Translations under genes and position numbers: made by a program
NCBI RefSeq assembly: GCF_014529535.1
Contig: NW_023504022.1
Coordinates: 10,483,910 to 10,547,909, forward strand
Source of the DNA: Bradysia coprophila
Lineage: Eukaryota > Arthropoda > Insecta > Diptera > Sciaridae
Direction: 5' to 3'
Length of the DNA stretch: 64,000 bases
Part shown: positions 1 through 13,325 of the stretch, one piece after another
How positions within the stretch are numbered: position 1 is the first letter of the stretch
Layout: each line of letters starts with the position of its first letter
The notes under the pieces: model-generated
Database searches by the model: none
What the model was told of the DNA's origin: nothing
The model's input: only the letters and a program-made list of their open reading frames with translations

Positions 1-3000
1 CACGAATGCCATGTGCAATGGTATCCTTCCCCGATTGTCACGAACATTCAATTTCGCCTTGGATTCGATGAGAAGGTCTTCTATGTCATAGCTGGCATCA
101 GTCTCTCCTGCTCGAAAATTCACAGCTAAATGCAATGCGGTGCGCCCGTCCTTTAAACAGAAAACGTTTAGACTCAAATCATTTTACACTAACTTTATCG
201 TCTCTACCTTATTCACAGCGTCCAGATCAATATTCTTCTCAACCAACTTGCGTAGACTTTCGACAGCAAACGGAAGATGTGGTTTTCTGCACACATAGTG
301 CAACACTGAGTTTCTGGTGTGTTTGTTGACCTCATGGATATTTGCTCCCCTGTCTATCATCAGTGGGACGAGATGAAAAGATTTATTCTGACTGACAGTG
401 TGCAGTAGCAACAGTGAGTTCATCTTCGGCATCCTAACATTTACATCAGCTCCATGATTTAGTAAAACTGCAGCGGCCATTTCATTACCTTTCACAATGG
501 CATAGGTTAGCGGGGTCTGTAGATTATAATTCACTACTTCCAGCTGCACTCTCTTCATTAGAATTACTTTCAATGCTTCTTCCGCATAACTAACACTCGT
601 TGCCAGATGTAGTACAGATTGTCCCGACTTTTCTTCTAGATCAACAGCTGCCACATCCGAATCGAGCATGTGAACAAGGAATCCGATAAAGTCGACAATA
701 TTCGTAGCTGAATGATTTTGAGTGACCCGATGTAGAAGCCATAGCAGTGGTGTGTATCCACTCATGTTGTAAGCAACAGCCATCCTTTTGAGCATATCCA
801 TCTTCGATGTATCTCTTGCCAATCTCTTGCAAAATTCAATTAAATCCTCACTGTGGGCTTGATTTACCATCAGGTGCAACAAATTGTCTCCTTCGGTGTT
901 CGGCTCTTCTGGAAGGACGGACGAGAGATCATACATATGGTTCAGCATTGAAAAACAACCGTACTGCACAGCTAGGGATATGGCTGTCTCTTGACTCGAG
1001 TTTCTTGCGTAGGGATTGCACTGATGGTTCCACAACAACTTTGTGGCCTGGAATATTATTTTCTGGCTCTGCGAATGAAAAATCGTGCGAAAATCTATGG
1101 AATGTTTATCATACACCGGCTTCTTACCTCACTGCTCTTGTAGTTGGCCACTTTCGGCATTTCACGGTGTTCTGTTATTACCAGATAATGGAACTGGAAC
1201 AAAGATTTCACTTTTAGAATCGATTGGGAGAGGGTTTCAGAAAGTGGTTCTGCCTGCTTTGTAAGTCAAACGTACCGCATTATTTCCTTCAAAATCGACG
1301 GCGTTACAGTTCGCCTTTTGATCCACTAGCAAAAAGTTGAGTCTGGACAAATATTCCTTGGAAGGTTTCGAGCAGACGGCTTGCAGTAACAATGTGAAAC
1401 CTGAGAATGGTTCTTGTTACGAAATCACTAGACTCTAATAATTGCCGATCCAACCAAGATTCGGATCGGAATTATAATTTCAGGTTCAGTGCGAACTTGA
1501 CCTGAACCTAAAATGTTCGAATTCGGGTTCAACCCGAACCTGAATTGTCTCGACCTGAACCTGAACTATTACTTTCGGATTTGACTCTACCTTGACCTGA
1601 ACCTGAAATTTTCACTGGAACCGACCTGATATATCGTGAAAATTTCAGGTTCATAGGTTCGCGTCCAACCTGAAAATTCGGGTCGAACAATTCCGAGCAT
1701 TAGGTCCAACGTACCTGTATTATCATTTACCCTGGAATCGATGTCAGCGCCTTGCTGCTTCAAAATATATTCCACCAGACCCATGTGGCCTTTCATAAAA
1801 CTGATGGCTAGCGGTGTCATTTTCCAATCATTTGGTTCATTCACAGGACATCCACTTTCCAGAAGTAATTTAAGGCAAAAGTACCAGCCGTAGGCAGCTA
1901 AATGAAGTAGGGAAATAGAAAGACACGTTTCACACTTCAAGCTACACCGTCCCGTTTCCAAATTCAAATATTTTACCTGCATAATGCACTAAAGTGTTAC
2001 CGGAAGTGTCTTTGTTCAAATTGTTCGCACCGATTCGCAACAGATACGACACAACATGCGCCTGTCCGTTGATTATAGCATGAGCTAAAGCGGATCGTCC
2101 CTTGTGATCAACGGCGTTGACTTTCATGTATCCATGCGCCACGAACGTTTTCAAAACATTTACGTGTCCCTGTCGTGCGGCAAGCATGAATGGAGTTAGT
2201 TTATCGTATCTAGCCGGAGTAAATTTGCTGGGATCAGCACCGGCCGCCAGTAGAATCGATACAATGTCACTATGCCCTGCTTCAGCCGCACGATGTAACG
2301 GTGTTTGTCCCACTTTATTGGCTCGTTTCAGTAAGGATCCGGAGATGTCTTTCGGGACCACGTCTTCAAAGTCATCATTTTCTTGCTCTTTCTCCTCGTT
2401 CTGTAGAATGAGTTTCACATTTTCGGTTCGACCAAGAGTGGAGGCTAAATGCAGTGGAGTGTCTCCGTTTCTGTTCACTTGTGAGGTGGAAATTCCACGA
2501 GCTAGCAGCAATTTTAGCGGGCCGGTTCCAGTACAAACGGCAGCATAATGGATAACCGACCAGTTTTGCGTGTCGAGAATACTGTAGTCGGGGCGAGAAT
2601 TCAACAGTGCGTTTAAGTAATCCGCATTAGGATTGACTGCTGCACAATGCAATGGTGTAACTCGATCGTTGTAGAGCACTTTCTTGATAACGGATACCGA
2701 TTTGAATGGAGTCAGTGGTTGATTGGTGTTGAGTAGAACTTCCTTGTGCAGATTATTGAAACCATATCCACCTTTATTGAGAGCTTCTTCAACCAGTTGA
2801 CCGGCCAATTGATTGTGGCCGGCACGTATTGCATGTATGATACCACATAAATAGTTACCGTAAATGCTCGACTGTTGTTCGGGAAATGATTCACTCAACT
2901 TTTGTATGAAAGATTTGGTGGGTCCGAAAGCAAGAGATTCCCTCGCCATTTCATTTGTTATGTAATTTGATTGTGTTTGATTGTAGTTATAAATGTCCTT

Positions 3001-4051
3001 TAGCAGAGCATTATTGCCTTCTTTACCTCCTCGGCCGACACACACTTTGCGTAAGGCGTGACCCAACATCATAGTCGAATTATGACCTGTAGTTTCATCC
3101 GCAATTATAACATCGGGAAACGATGCCAAGTCTTTCGATAGCTTTTTATCTAAGAGGATTTTGATGGCCTCTATGTTCTGCTTCTCTATAGCGTAGCTTA
3201 ATGCGTCCCGATTTATGCTTAAACTGCGTGGGATTGTGAACGAACAAATTGACTTTTTGTCGCTGATCAAAGATTTCAACAATTTCGTATCGTTTAGGAT
3301 GATAGCTCGAATCAATAGCCGAGAATGGGCTACTGTGGACACGTGTGGAATTGATTCACGTGTCTCGAATGTTGGATCATTCTCGTATTCAGTTATGAAA
3401 TCCCTCGGCACCAATGCATTTTTTCCCAGCTTCTTCTTCTTGGGTAGACTGGTGGCTTTCGTTGCTTTTTTCGCAGTTTTTGTTGTTGGCTTTTTCTTTT
3501 CCCGTAGAGGAGGGGTTACCAATTTTTTAGCGACTAAGTTCCGCTTTAGCCTCGACGCAGTCGGTTTGTTTGATTTCAAAGTCTTTTTTGTTGAGTCATG
3601 TGAGACTTTCAACTTGCTTCCTGGTCCTGCCCTCTGTTTCCTTATTTTCGGCGAATGATTTTCAATCGGTGGTTTAACTTTTGGTGTCTTCCTCACAGAT
3701 ACTTTCACTACTTCATTTTTGTTGGGCTTCAAATTTTGAGTATTATTGATTATGACTCTTTGCCTTTTCGAATATCGCCTGCCGTTATGAACTTCATCAT
3801 CATTAGGAACTTCGGCCTTCCGTTTACTTCCTGCTCGAGGACGAGAGTCTGTTGCCATATTTTTGGATGATTTAACAGCCCCATTCTGAAAATAATGTTT
3901 GTCTTGCACATATAACACCTGGATTAAGCAACAGCCTTAGTCAATCACTTACATTCAACGATTTTTTGATGGATGGTGGCGTCCGTTTTATTAGTTTGGA
4001 ATCTTTGACATCCTTCGGTTGCAGTTTTCTTAATTTCCTACGAGCGGTCAT
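1..4051 (-). CDS. Large ankyrin-repeat protein, N-terminal part, cut by the window edge
   Basis: Six exons join in frame: 4051-3953, 3885-1977, 1897-1715, 1400-1276, 1068-208 and 150-1 (continuing off the window), each with GT-AG junctions and matching phases. About 1,110 residues are visible. Residues 1 to about 190 are Lys/Arg-rich (KRKAEVPNDD, KKPTTKTAKK) and could give nuclear targeting. From about residue 200 ankyrin repeats follow almost without a break, e.g. TPLHCAAV, DTPLHLAS, QTPLHRAAEAGH, TALHLAV. Ankyrin repeats bind proteins; no enzymatic domain is visible here. I cannot name the gene. One guess is an ankyrin-WGR-PARP protein, as in nematode pme-5, but the C-terminus is outside the window. 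The start ATG at 4051 follows an acceptor (TTTTCAG) at about 4068, so a 5' UTR intron is likely and the upstream in-frame ATGs would be intronic. Confidence 0.85.
1401..1714. repeat. Intronic repeat rich in GACCTGAACCTGAAATT-like motifs
   Basis: The intron between ankyrin exons 1897-1715 and 1400-1276 is filled with both orientations of short motifs such as GACCTGAACCTGAA and TTCAGGTTC. The same motifs fill the hAT-type element at 57782-58387, so this is probably a degraded relative. I did not find clear terminal repeats here. Confidence 0.6.
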
Positions 4052-7000
4052 GATTGCATTTGTTCTGAAAAATGAAGAATGAAGTTGCTTTACATTCTGT
4101 TGATGTGTGGATTTGTCGCGAAAAATGAGTCTTCGAGACATTATTTTCAAACTCAAAATTGAAAATCAAACCATTTCATGTAATGTGACTGAACTAGTCT
4201 AAGAATTCATTTGCCACCGAGCTATTCTGTCCGAATTATTGATCAAAATACTTATAAATTCGAACCTGTTACAGACGGCGACCAGTATTATTATCGGGTT
4301 TATTACTTCCACCGATCAAAAAAAATATATTCCAAAACATGAGGAAAAGTTAACTTTACTTCACGGAGCCAAAACTTTACCTCAAGTTTTTGAATAAAAT
4401 ATCTTACTTGGTTGGCAATAGGAAAAATTATGAAAATGAGTTTTTTGTGTTACCGACCTCGGCTACGCCTCGATTTCACACAACAAATACTATTTCCATC
4501 ACTTGCCACATTGTTAAGTAATGTACGGAAATCGGTTGATTTCCAAATCTTTTACTTCAATTTTTTTAACATGCATTATACTATATAAAGGATCATTTTT
4601 TTAGTCATCGTTATCGATAACAGAAGAATAGCTGTATGTGACAGGTTAGAGAAAACATCCCTTGAATTGCTTCTATCCTAATGATAAAAGCATAGGAAGA
4701 AAGTGATTGTCCACAAATTATATATAACATTTGGGGTGTCAAGAATTTTATGAGGTCCATTGGTAGTTCAGGTTCATACAAAAAAAAATCCGACGATAGG
4801 GACGACCACCTAAAATCCTTAATTCGTGTACAATCGTCAAAGTTTCGAAATCCTATTACATTTATACCAAAAGATTGTGAGGTCTTCGATACCATTTTAC
4901 GACATGAAAAAATTTGTTTTTTTAAATGACGAAACCGAAAACACCGTTCGTAAAGCCGTTTCAGATTACAACATGGTTTTATCGTTCACACCGGAGAACT
5001 ATTTGCGATAAACTCTTTTCACGAATGTTAAAAGATAAATGTTGCTCACTTGCGTTGGCATCGATAAAGAACAGACGAATTAATGAATGGATCTGAGCAA
5101 GACTACAAGCAATAACATGTTAGACAGAAAATTATTATAAAGTGGTAAAAAATGTTAAACTTGTGTGCATAGACTGCACAAAAAATTGCATACACTAGAG
5201 GTCCTACGTACGGTTAATTTTGAAAAAATAATTCAAAAATTATTATAATTTCATTGAAGTTATTCTTATTCCTTTAAACTGACTATATAGTACCTGAGAC
5301 CATTATTCTTATTTGTCGAAAGTTTTGGTATAATATTAAAACAAACTTCTTCACTGGGAACGACCCGAAGAGACACACAACACTATGATACTTCTGCATA
5401 AGTTTGACTAAGGTATATTTATGTACATCGCTATCGAATGTAGTTATGTTAGAAATATATCAAAACATAAAACAACTTCGAACGGTTCAAGTTCATTGAG
5501 TTGCGTAATACAAAAACATTGAAATTTCTATCAACACCGCTATTATTTCACTATTGTCAAACGCTAAATATTTGACTGTAATGAGTGTAAATCACAAAAT
5601 TTTCGAAATAAAAACTTTGCTTAAGCTCACGAGCATAATTGATTTGCTTAACGTAATGTAAAAACGTAAAAAATCTGCTTAAATGTAATCCCGAACCGAA
5701 CACTAAGTAAATGCGGCCTTCGACCTGAACCATCTAAGCACTTCCTTTAGCTTTTCGCTTTAATTAGACTTAATATTTACCTTCGGTACTGCCGCTTAAA
5801 GAATGTAATGCTACCTCGCCCACTTTTTTACGCTTGAAATCTTTATCAATTCGCCTATTCAATGCAAGTGTTTCAGTTACACTTTCACGTATCAGTTTTA
5901 CACTAACTAAAACTAGCTTTTCCTTTTTATCGGTAACAAATGCAAAATATTGAATATAATTTAACAAATTCCCTTCTGCTCCGGTTTGAAGACAGTAGTT
6001 CAATGACGAAATTCGGATTTCGCTGTTTTGTTTATATCTCTTCATTGCATACCACGATAACACAACTCCCAACATGATGTGTGTGTTGTGATGATGATTC
6101 AATTCCAAAAATATTATTAGAAGTGTAAGCGTGTATTGTGTCATTAAATACGCAATCAGCTGATTGCTTGAACAGAAAAATCAACCGGTATACCTATAGC
6201 AATGCACTGAGTATGGTAGCTACAATTGAAGCTAGTATGGAGTTGAACAAAACCGACTAATGAATGATATGTAGATATAAAAATGAATTGTGAACGTGTA
6301 TGGGTGTTCCGTAAAAATTTCTTACATGCTTTAAGCGTAGCGTACCTACTGTTGTATTGACAAAAAAACCTACTTTCATTCGGTTGAAGCTTACTCACAA
6401 TTTCAACGAAATAAAAGCGAGCTACAGCAACTAGCGCATGCAAGCATGTTTGAACATGTTCAAATCAACGAATTGTGAACGTGACGTAGAATGGAAGTAA
6501 TATTTTTCCTTTTAGATGGGATAAGTGTGTTGGAAATTATATACGTTACCATCGACTGTGTTGGAATATATTGTTGATGAAAGAAGTCAACGCACTATTA
6601 AAAGGTACCAGATTTGAAATAAGACAGTCTAGGTATGATTAGTCTAAGGTTTCCCACAATATATTCAGGAGGTTTATCATTCGATATTCAGATGAAAAGT
6701 GGAATACAGAAAAAGCACAAAGCTTTCGAAAGACTTTTAACACTTATTTTTGTCTCTTACTTTATTTAGTTGTTTTATGTATGAAAGAACAATAGGTGTC
6801 AGACTACTGGTACATACATGTCACAAGACTAGGGACATCAACCTATGCGATTAAGTTGTTAGTGTCCAGATCCAAACTTATCTGCCTGTCCCTGGTTTAC
6901 TTCTAACCGATCTTGACGTCTCACAGCTCGTTGAACTCGTTTCGATGCCCAGAATTAAGTCATCGAATGTTAGAAAAAAAAATATTTCACAGTAATTGCA

Positions 7001-7102
7001 CTGATGCAAATTTGAAAACCGACCATTTTCTGTTTTGTGGTTTACTGGTGTTTTTTTGAATTTGGCACGTATTTTTATATGGAAAAATCAATAATAATCA
7101 AA
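4052..7102. other. Intergenic DNA between the ankyrin gene and the first palindrome
   Basis: AT-rich sequence without a recognisable gene. The 5' UTR and promoter of the leftward ankyrin gene should lie within about 4052-4300. A 124-codon reading frame on the minus strand at 5770-6144 has no family resemblance that I can see. A partial copy of a hairpin MITE also found at 54884-54979 lies near 6784-6830. A short dispersed repeat occurs at about 4541-4575. Confidence 0.5.
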
Positions 7103-8112
7103 AGCAATAATAATCAGCATTTTTTTTATATGTCAATATAAGCTTGCACCGTCACTTTTTCAAAAATTTTCGAGCTACACGAGATACTTGGATTGTGGGT
7201 CCGAACCAAAAAAAATCTACAGATGCTTTTGCAGAGTTTTCACTCTGTACGGCATCTAGAGGGTCTACTAGAACATACAAAAATTAAAAAAAGTTAAAAA
7301 AATGTTTTACCGTCATTTTGGTGTAGCACCAAGTTTCACTGAGGTGGAATTTTCAAGAATTTTGTATGTGAAAAAATCATCTCTTCTGGGTAAATTTTAT
7401 TCAAGCTATTGTTGTGATAGCTCATTTTGTAGGGTTTTCAATAGCAAATCTAGCAAGCGTACACTTTCGATAGGTAAATCTAAAAATTTATTGGTTTCGC
7501 TGTTGGAAGGCTCAAAAACGGGGCATTTTTACGAGTATGGAGACAATTAACATTTTAAATGCAGCGAGTAAATAAAAAAATTTGACAGAAATTCGATTAT
7601 TAATCATGAATAACACATTTAAAAGCTGAAAATAGTAAAACTTAGTTTTTTAAGAGAAGTCAATTTGTTATATTTTCGAAAACACTCGCAAAAATGCCCC
7701 GTTTTTGAGCCCAACAGCGAAACCAATAAATTTTTAGATTTAACCTATCGAAAGTGTACGCTTGCTAGATTCGCTATTGAAAACCCTACAAAATGAGCTA
7801 TCACAACAATAGCTTGAATAAAATTTACCCAGAAGAGATGATTTTTTCACATTTCTTGAAAATTCCACCTCAGTGAAACTTGGTGCTACACCAAAATGAC
7901 GGTAAAACATTTTTTTAACTTTTTTTAATTTTTGTGTGTTCTAGTAGACCCTCTAGATGCCGTACAGAGTGAAAACTCTGCAAAAGCATCTGTAGATTTT
8001 TTTTGGTTCGGACCCATAATCCAAGTATCTCGTGTAGCTCGAAAATTTTTGAAAAAGTGACGGTGCAAGCTTTTATTGACTTATGAAAAAAAAATTGCTG
8101 ATTATTATTGCT
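7103..8112. mobile_element. Palindromic foldback/MITE element, about 1.0 kb
   Basis: The two halves are nearly perfect reverse complements. The left end AGCAATAATAATCAGC (7103) pairs with GCTGATTATTATTGCT ending at 8112. The left segment 7140-7290 (AAGCTTGCACCGTCAC, then GAGGGTCTACTAGAAC) recurs inverted at 7925-8075. The centre is near 7560-7630. No transposase is encoded; the reading frames seen here are mirror shadows of the repeat. No convincing target duplication was found. Confidence 0.8.
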
Positions 8113-8183
8113 AGTGCGAGGGTGAATCGCGGTAGGGCGGAACCAGGAATGACTAAAAAAAATTGAAATCGACACACCCTACC

Positions 8184-8310
8184 ATAGTTAAACTCGAGAG
8201 GTGGTATGGTGGCGCTGACGCTAATCGGCACTCAAAAATTACATGGGCACCCAGGCATGTTTAAAAGTGACAGCGCAGCGCCGCCATGCCATCTCTCGAG
8301 TGTAACTCTA
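8184..8310. mobile_element. Small hairpin MITE upstream of Tom20
   Basis: Inverted repeats AACTCGAGAGGTGG near 8190 and CCATCTCTCGAGTGT near 8288 flank a short loop. The arms also share GGTGGCGCTG with CAGCGCCGCC. The element is about 125 bp and lies about 470 bp upstream of the Tom20 ATG, so it could lie in or next to the promoter. Confidence 0.65.
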
Positions 8311-8782
8311 TGTCGGCAGCACTAACACTCAAAACATTCCACTTTCAAATTTCCCGCTAATAAACAAGTGAACGTTTTGTGTTAATTGTAGCAGACTCAC
8401 TTGAGGAAACTGCAGGAACCAGAGTAACCACCAGATCTCTTGAAGGCTCTCAACTTTGGGGACGTCACGCAGATGCAGATACGATGACACACCACGCTTA
8501 ACACTCAAAATTCACTAAGTCATACAAATTCGATTTTGGTGAATTTGTTTCTTGTCTTGGAAACAGAACAGTTTTTCAAAAAATGGCGGTACACTCGGTT
8601 CACTTTTCAAAGCAGAACACAATTGGGGCAACTTGACGCCAAAGAAATTATATCATAAATTCTGTCATAAACACCCCGTAAAAGAAATCTGTCAAAATCG
8701 TTCGTCGCGGTCGGTGCGAATGATTTTTTCGTAAAAATCACAATTCCTTTTTATTTAGATCCATTTCAATATCCCAAACAAC

Positions 8783-11700
8783 ATGGAAATAAATAAAACA
8801 ACTTTGAGCATTGCGGCTGGTGTAGCTGGTACGCTATTCCTCGGTTATTGCATATATTTCGACAAGAAGCGGCGTAGCGATCCCGATTACAAGAAGAAAA
8901 TTCGTGAGAGTAAGTGCATTGCGATGGAAAAGTGTTTTCAATTTCGTTTTTTTTTTCATTTCGATATTGTTGATGGTCATTTAGCGACAACTGCGGTGAA
9001 ATACTATGTGTTTCGAATGAAATTTGTTGACCTTAGGCGGAATGTGTATTTGTTTTGCAGAAAATTGATTTTTTTCTTATTTAAATTTTCAGGGAGACGA
9101 CGCCAGCGCAAAATCGGTGGTTCAGGGTCACGAAGTGAAATTCCAAATCTCAATGACCATGAAGCTGTGCAAAAGTGAGTTGTGTTCAGTTCGATTAATA
9201 CATGCCATCGGTGTTGAAATACTCAAGGTCGCTGGCTTTCAGTGACAAGAATCTCTCCTCTTAAATCGCTTTTTCCATTGAGGTTATGTTTTACGCGATA
9301 TACGATACGACACACTGTCATTATATAACCAAAAAACCAACCATTTATCAAAGACAAGCGGCGTCAATGACAGTACTGTGTAAATATAGTACACAGTGAT
9401 AGTAAACCACACGCGTGGAGTAATCGAACTTCATTATTCATTTATTGTCAAATATGAGTGGGCTGTCGAAATGACTGTGATTTTGTTTTCGTAATTATGT
9501 CGTTTCATTGCTGTCGGTCCTAATTTTATTGCAAGAAAAATCCATTGATTTATACAAGCATGTGAACGGTTCCTTCTTTCATAGTTCATATGCAAGGCAA
9601 GTGCAGAGAACAAAACTACCGTACAACGCATAAAAACCTTAGAGAAGCGAATTTGTGAGAGAAAATATATGAAATACTCTCACAAAGCCTCAAAGGTTTG
9701 ATACGTTTTACGGTAGAAAAGATAATAAACAATTCCATCAAACAACGCCATTTGCCCTACAGTAGAGAGCTCAGATGATAGTATTTGCCTTACGGGAGAA
9801 ATATTTCCCGTTATTTGCACTCGTCTTATAGCGGTTCTTCCATCCGCAATTTCGCCTCTGGACTATTAAAACTTTAAAAACTTATCCCACTCGAATCATT
9901 GCTTTTTAAACCAAGTTTCGCGTTCCGGTGGGTTCTAATACTAAATCAAATTGGTTTTTATCTCGTCCAGAACACATCACCCAACATTACTAATCAGTTC
10001 ACTCAAACTATTCGGTCTTAAGAGTTGATATCGCCAAGCCTTCAGGCGATTGGGGAACAAGCGATCTCCATCTCCGATTTTAATAAGTGATAGCTCGTTG
10101 GATTCATCTTTCAATTCTAGGAAACACGCATCTTTCACTTTTTCGACAAAAAAAAATTTATTTTCTGTGAAAAGCGTTCCAAAGTAAAGACATGTCAGAT
10201 GGTACCGAAAACAGTTTTTCGGCATAACTCAAGAAAAAATAGTTTTAATGTTGTACGAATGTCGGCCTTGGAAAGAGGAAAGACCTGTATGTAGAGTATA
10301 CGCACTGGCTGGTGCGAGTACATCCACGAGAGTTATGACTAAAAATATAGCAGATGTTCGGAGAGTCCGCCTTCCCTACAGCATCAGTGTTCCACGGAAC
10401 TGAGTATGGGGTGTTGTAGCTGGCCTCACCCACTATCGTTCCACATATAAATGAACTTTTGTGCTGGGAGATGCGGGAAATCAGAAACAAAACTACATTT
10501 TTTATTTACATCTTTAAAAAAAAATTTCTATTTAAAATCGCTTGATAAGATTTTAGTGTAGACAATTGAGTCGTACAACTTTACTATTGCATAGAAAAAT
10601 AGGTCAGCATCCTCTAAATTTTTTTGTGTAACAGTAACTTATTAACCGTACGAAGAAACACCTTTGGATTTTTGGCTAAAACATGAAGAATCGATTTTTT
10701 TAACTGTGAAAATTCTATGTCTCCAGTTTCGTGGCTGATCACAATGTGAATGTGAGATACTCTCAGAGTTCTACAACAACCAAATGCAAAGTATACAGTA
10801 GAAGGTTCCAAAAATAACCAAATAAAATTGTACCAAGTCATACAAATCGAAACACTCCGATCCGAAACATGTTTCGAAGACTCTGCAGAATTCTTCGAAT
10901 CTTGAGGACAGTGATACCGTACATCAAATGCAATGGAGGCGAACGGAAAATGAATTTTGCCTGGTTTATGGTCCTCATAGACAGAGGACCTGGGCATTGC
11001 ACGATATTTATTCCAAAACAGGGTCACCCATATCAAAAATAGCGTGAAAAATGGGTAAGTAAACCGTCGTTACCGTGCAATATTGCACGGTATCGACTGA
11101 TTTTAAACTAATATTTCGACTTATTTTTGATATGGGTGACTCTGTTTTGGAATAAATATCGTGCAATGCCCAGGTCCTCTGTCTATGTATGCCATAAACC
11201 AGACAAAATTAAATTTCGTTTCGCCTCCATTGCGTTTGATGTAAGTGACCAATTTTTCCAGAATTGCAGATTATTTCCAGATTCTGGACAGTATCGACTG
11301 ATATTTTAGACCATTTTTGACATGGGTGACCAAATTTAGAAACAAATATCGTGCAATGCCGAGGTCCTCTGTCTATGAGGACCATAAACCAGGCAAAATT
11401 CATTTTCCGTTCGCCTCCATTGCATTTGATGTACGGTATCACTGTCCTCAAGATTCGAAGAATTCTGCAGAGTCTTCGAAACATGTTTCGGATCGGAGTG
11501 TTTCGATTTGTATGACTTGGTACAATTTTATTTGGTTATTTTTGGAACCTTCTACTGTATACTTTGCATTTGGTTGTTGTAGAACTCTGAGAGTATCTCA
11601 CATTCACATTGTGATCAGCCACGAAACTGGAGACATAGAATTTTCACAGTTAAAAAAATCGATTCTTCATGTTTTAGCCAAAAATCCAAAGGTGTTTCTT

Positions 11701-13325
11701 CGTACGGTTAATAAGTTACTGTTACACAAAAAAATTTAGAGGATGCTGACCTATTTTTCTATGCAATAGTAAAGTTGTACGACTCAATTGTCTACACTAA
11801 AATCTTATCAAGCGATTTTAAATAGAATTTTTTTTTTAAAGATGTAAATAAAAAATGTAGTTTTGTTTCTGATTTCCCGCATCTCCCTGCAAGCCTACAG
11901 AAGGCTTGGAAAAAAAGTTGATGCCAAAATGTAATTTTTTTTCCTTCTTTCTGGGGGCCCCACTGCTAGAACAGCGTCTGGAACCGTTCCGGACGGTACT
12001 ACGGCAGTCATTTTTTGTCGTCTACTATTCTTTTACCTTATCAATAGAAAAACGGTTCGTTATGTTGCGAATATATGTCGTTAAAACAGATTGAATGCTA
12101 GTAATATCAAGAGAAAAATTATTAAATTTTTCTCGGAGGATTTTAGTCAAATAAAGTGTTAGCGTAAAGCACATGACTTCAGGAGGACATTGAACTTCAA
12201 TAATGTGATTTCTATTGTGTGCCTTGAATTTCTCCAGCTTGTTTAGGCTTAGAAATTTGAGAAATGCAAAATACTAAGAGAATTTCTACTGTGTATCTCT
12301 CTAGGATTACATCACATCGGTGATAGGATCACATCGGTGATGGGTTTCTGGTTATCCGCAAATTTCGATTTAGCTTACAAGAGAAAACATTACGTCCATT
12401 CTCGTACTAGTGGAATTAGGTTAGAGCATCCATCAGTCAAGTTATTTTTAAAGTACATAAAACGACGTAAAACATGATTCTAAACGAGAATCTCGGTATG
12501 CCTCTGACACGAACCGATTGTTTTTATCAACTTAGATAGAGACTAGAGATTTGGGAAGATTCTACATTAAGAAGCAAAAACCCAGAATACTTTGTTCCCT
12601 GCTCTCTGATCTTACAACGTCGCTGTTTACGATAAGAAGAATGGTTCGTGATCGTATCGTATCCAGCTAACAACTTAGACTAATCTTCGAAACATACAGC
12701 CGTCCATAAACAAATTACAAAATGGTGGACCCAAATCTTCGTTTTTACACTTTGTTAAGGCACTCTATTGATCAAAAATGTGGCCAAACATGAAGTTTTA
12801 GCAAAACAAATTTCTTCTTATCGCGGCTACAAAGTGCCTAAGTCAATGCTGTGCTGTGGTTTATGATGTAGTTAGAATAACATTCTGTGTCGAACGTATT
12901 AGTCGTACCTAATAGACCTGTTAATAGCTTAGACGAACTATATGATTGGTGTAAGGTTAATAGATTTCGATTTTACGGAAAACTTGCCCCTTTCCGTTCC
13001 CAAATTTCTGCTTTTTCAGACATTAGTACTGCTACTCCACCTAACAATTTCCCATTTCTAATTTTCCAGATACTTCCTGCAAGAGGTTCAAATGGGCGAA
13101 GCATTGATCGCATCCGGTGACATCGAACAGGGTGTCGAACATTTAGCCAATGCAATTGTGGTGTGCGGCCAGCCCACGCAACTGTTACAGATACTCCAGC
13201 AGACACTACCAGCGCAGGTGTTCAATTTACTGATTCAGAAAATGCGAGTTTACAGTACCAAAGAAGCTGAAAAGCATAATTCTGGCGATGCTATTATCAG
13301 TGACCTTAACGATGAGCTAGAATAA
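8783..13325 (+). CDS. Tom20: Mitochondrial import receptor subunit TOM20
   Basis: Three exons: 8783-8909, 9093-9174 and 13070-13325, giving 154 residues, the usual length for animal Tom20. Residues 4-24 form the N-terminal outer-membrane anchor (ISIAAGVAG-type hydrophobic run ending in FLGYCIYF), followed by basic FDKKRRSDPDYKKK. Exon 2 gives a basic linker (RRRRQRKIGG). Exon 3 carries the TPR-like receptor domain, with the family blocks EAVQKYFLQEVQMGE, GVEHLANAIVVCGQP and LLQILQQTLPAQVF. The protein recognises amphipathic presequences and passes them to the TOM40 channel. The splice phases (1 and 2) rebuild conserved residues across both junctions. The 3.9-kb second intron contains a large palindromic element. 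Confidence 0.96.
9175..10465. other. Tom20 intron 2, left part
   Basis: Intronic AT-rich sequence without a recognisable gene. The reading frames here are short and lack family features. Confidence 0.5.
10466..11887. mobile_element. Palindromic foldback element, about 1.42 kb, in Tom20 intron 2
   Basis: The left end GGGAGATGCGGGAAATC (10466) pairs with GATTTCCCGCATCTCCC ending at 11887. The arms are almost identical: the same 140-residue frame is read on the minus strand at 10614-11036 and on the plus strand at 11317-11739. The centre, about 11040-11320, contains extra partial copies of a segment with GTGCAATGCC and GGTCCTCTGTCTATG, so the loop itself was built from repeated arm sequence. 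No transposase and no clear target duplication. Confidence 0.85.
11888..13069. other. Tom20 intron 2, right part
   Basis: Intronic sequence up to the acceptor TTTTCCAG before exon 3. No gene or RNA recognised. Confidence 0.5.

Noticed and set aside
5770-6144. 124-codon minus-strand frame
   Set aside because: Composition is lysine- and leucine-rich without a motif. A GT lies near its end, but no acceptor or partner exon was found.
10614-11739. Two identical 140-codon reading frames on opposite strands
   Set aside because: They are the two arms of one palindromic element. No domain is recognisable and there is no start or codon context of a gene.
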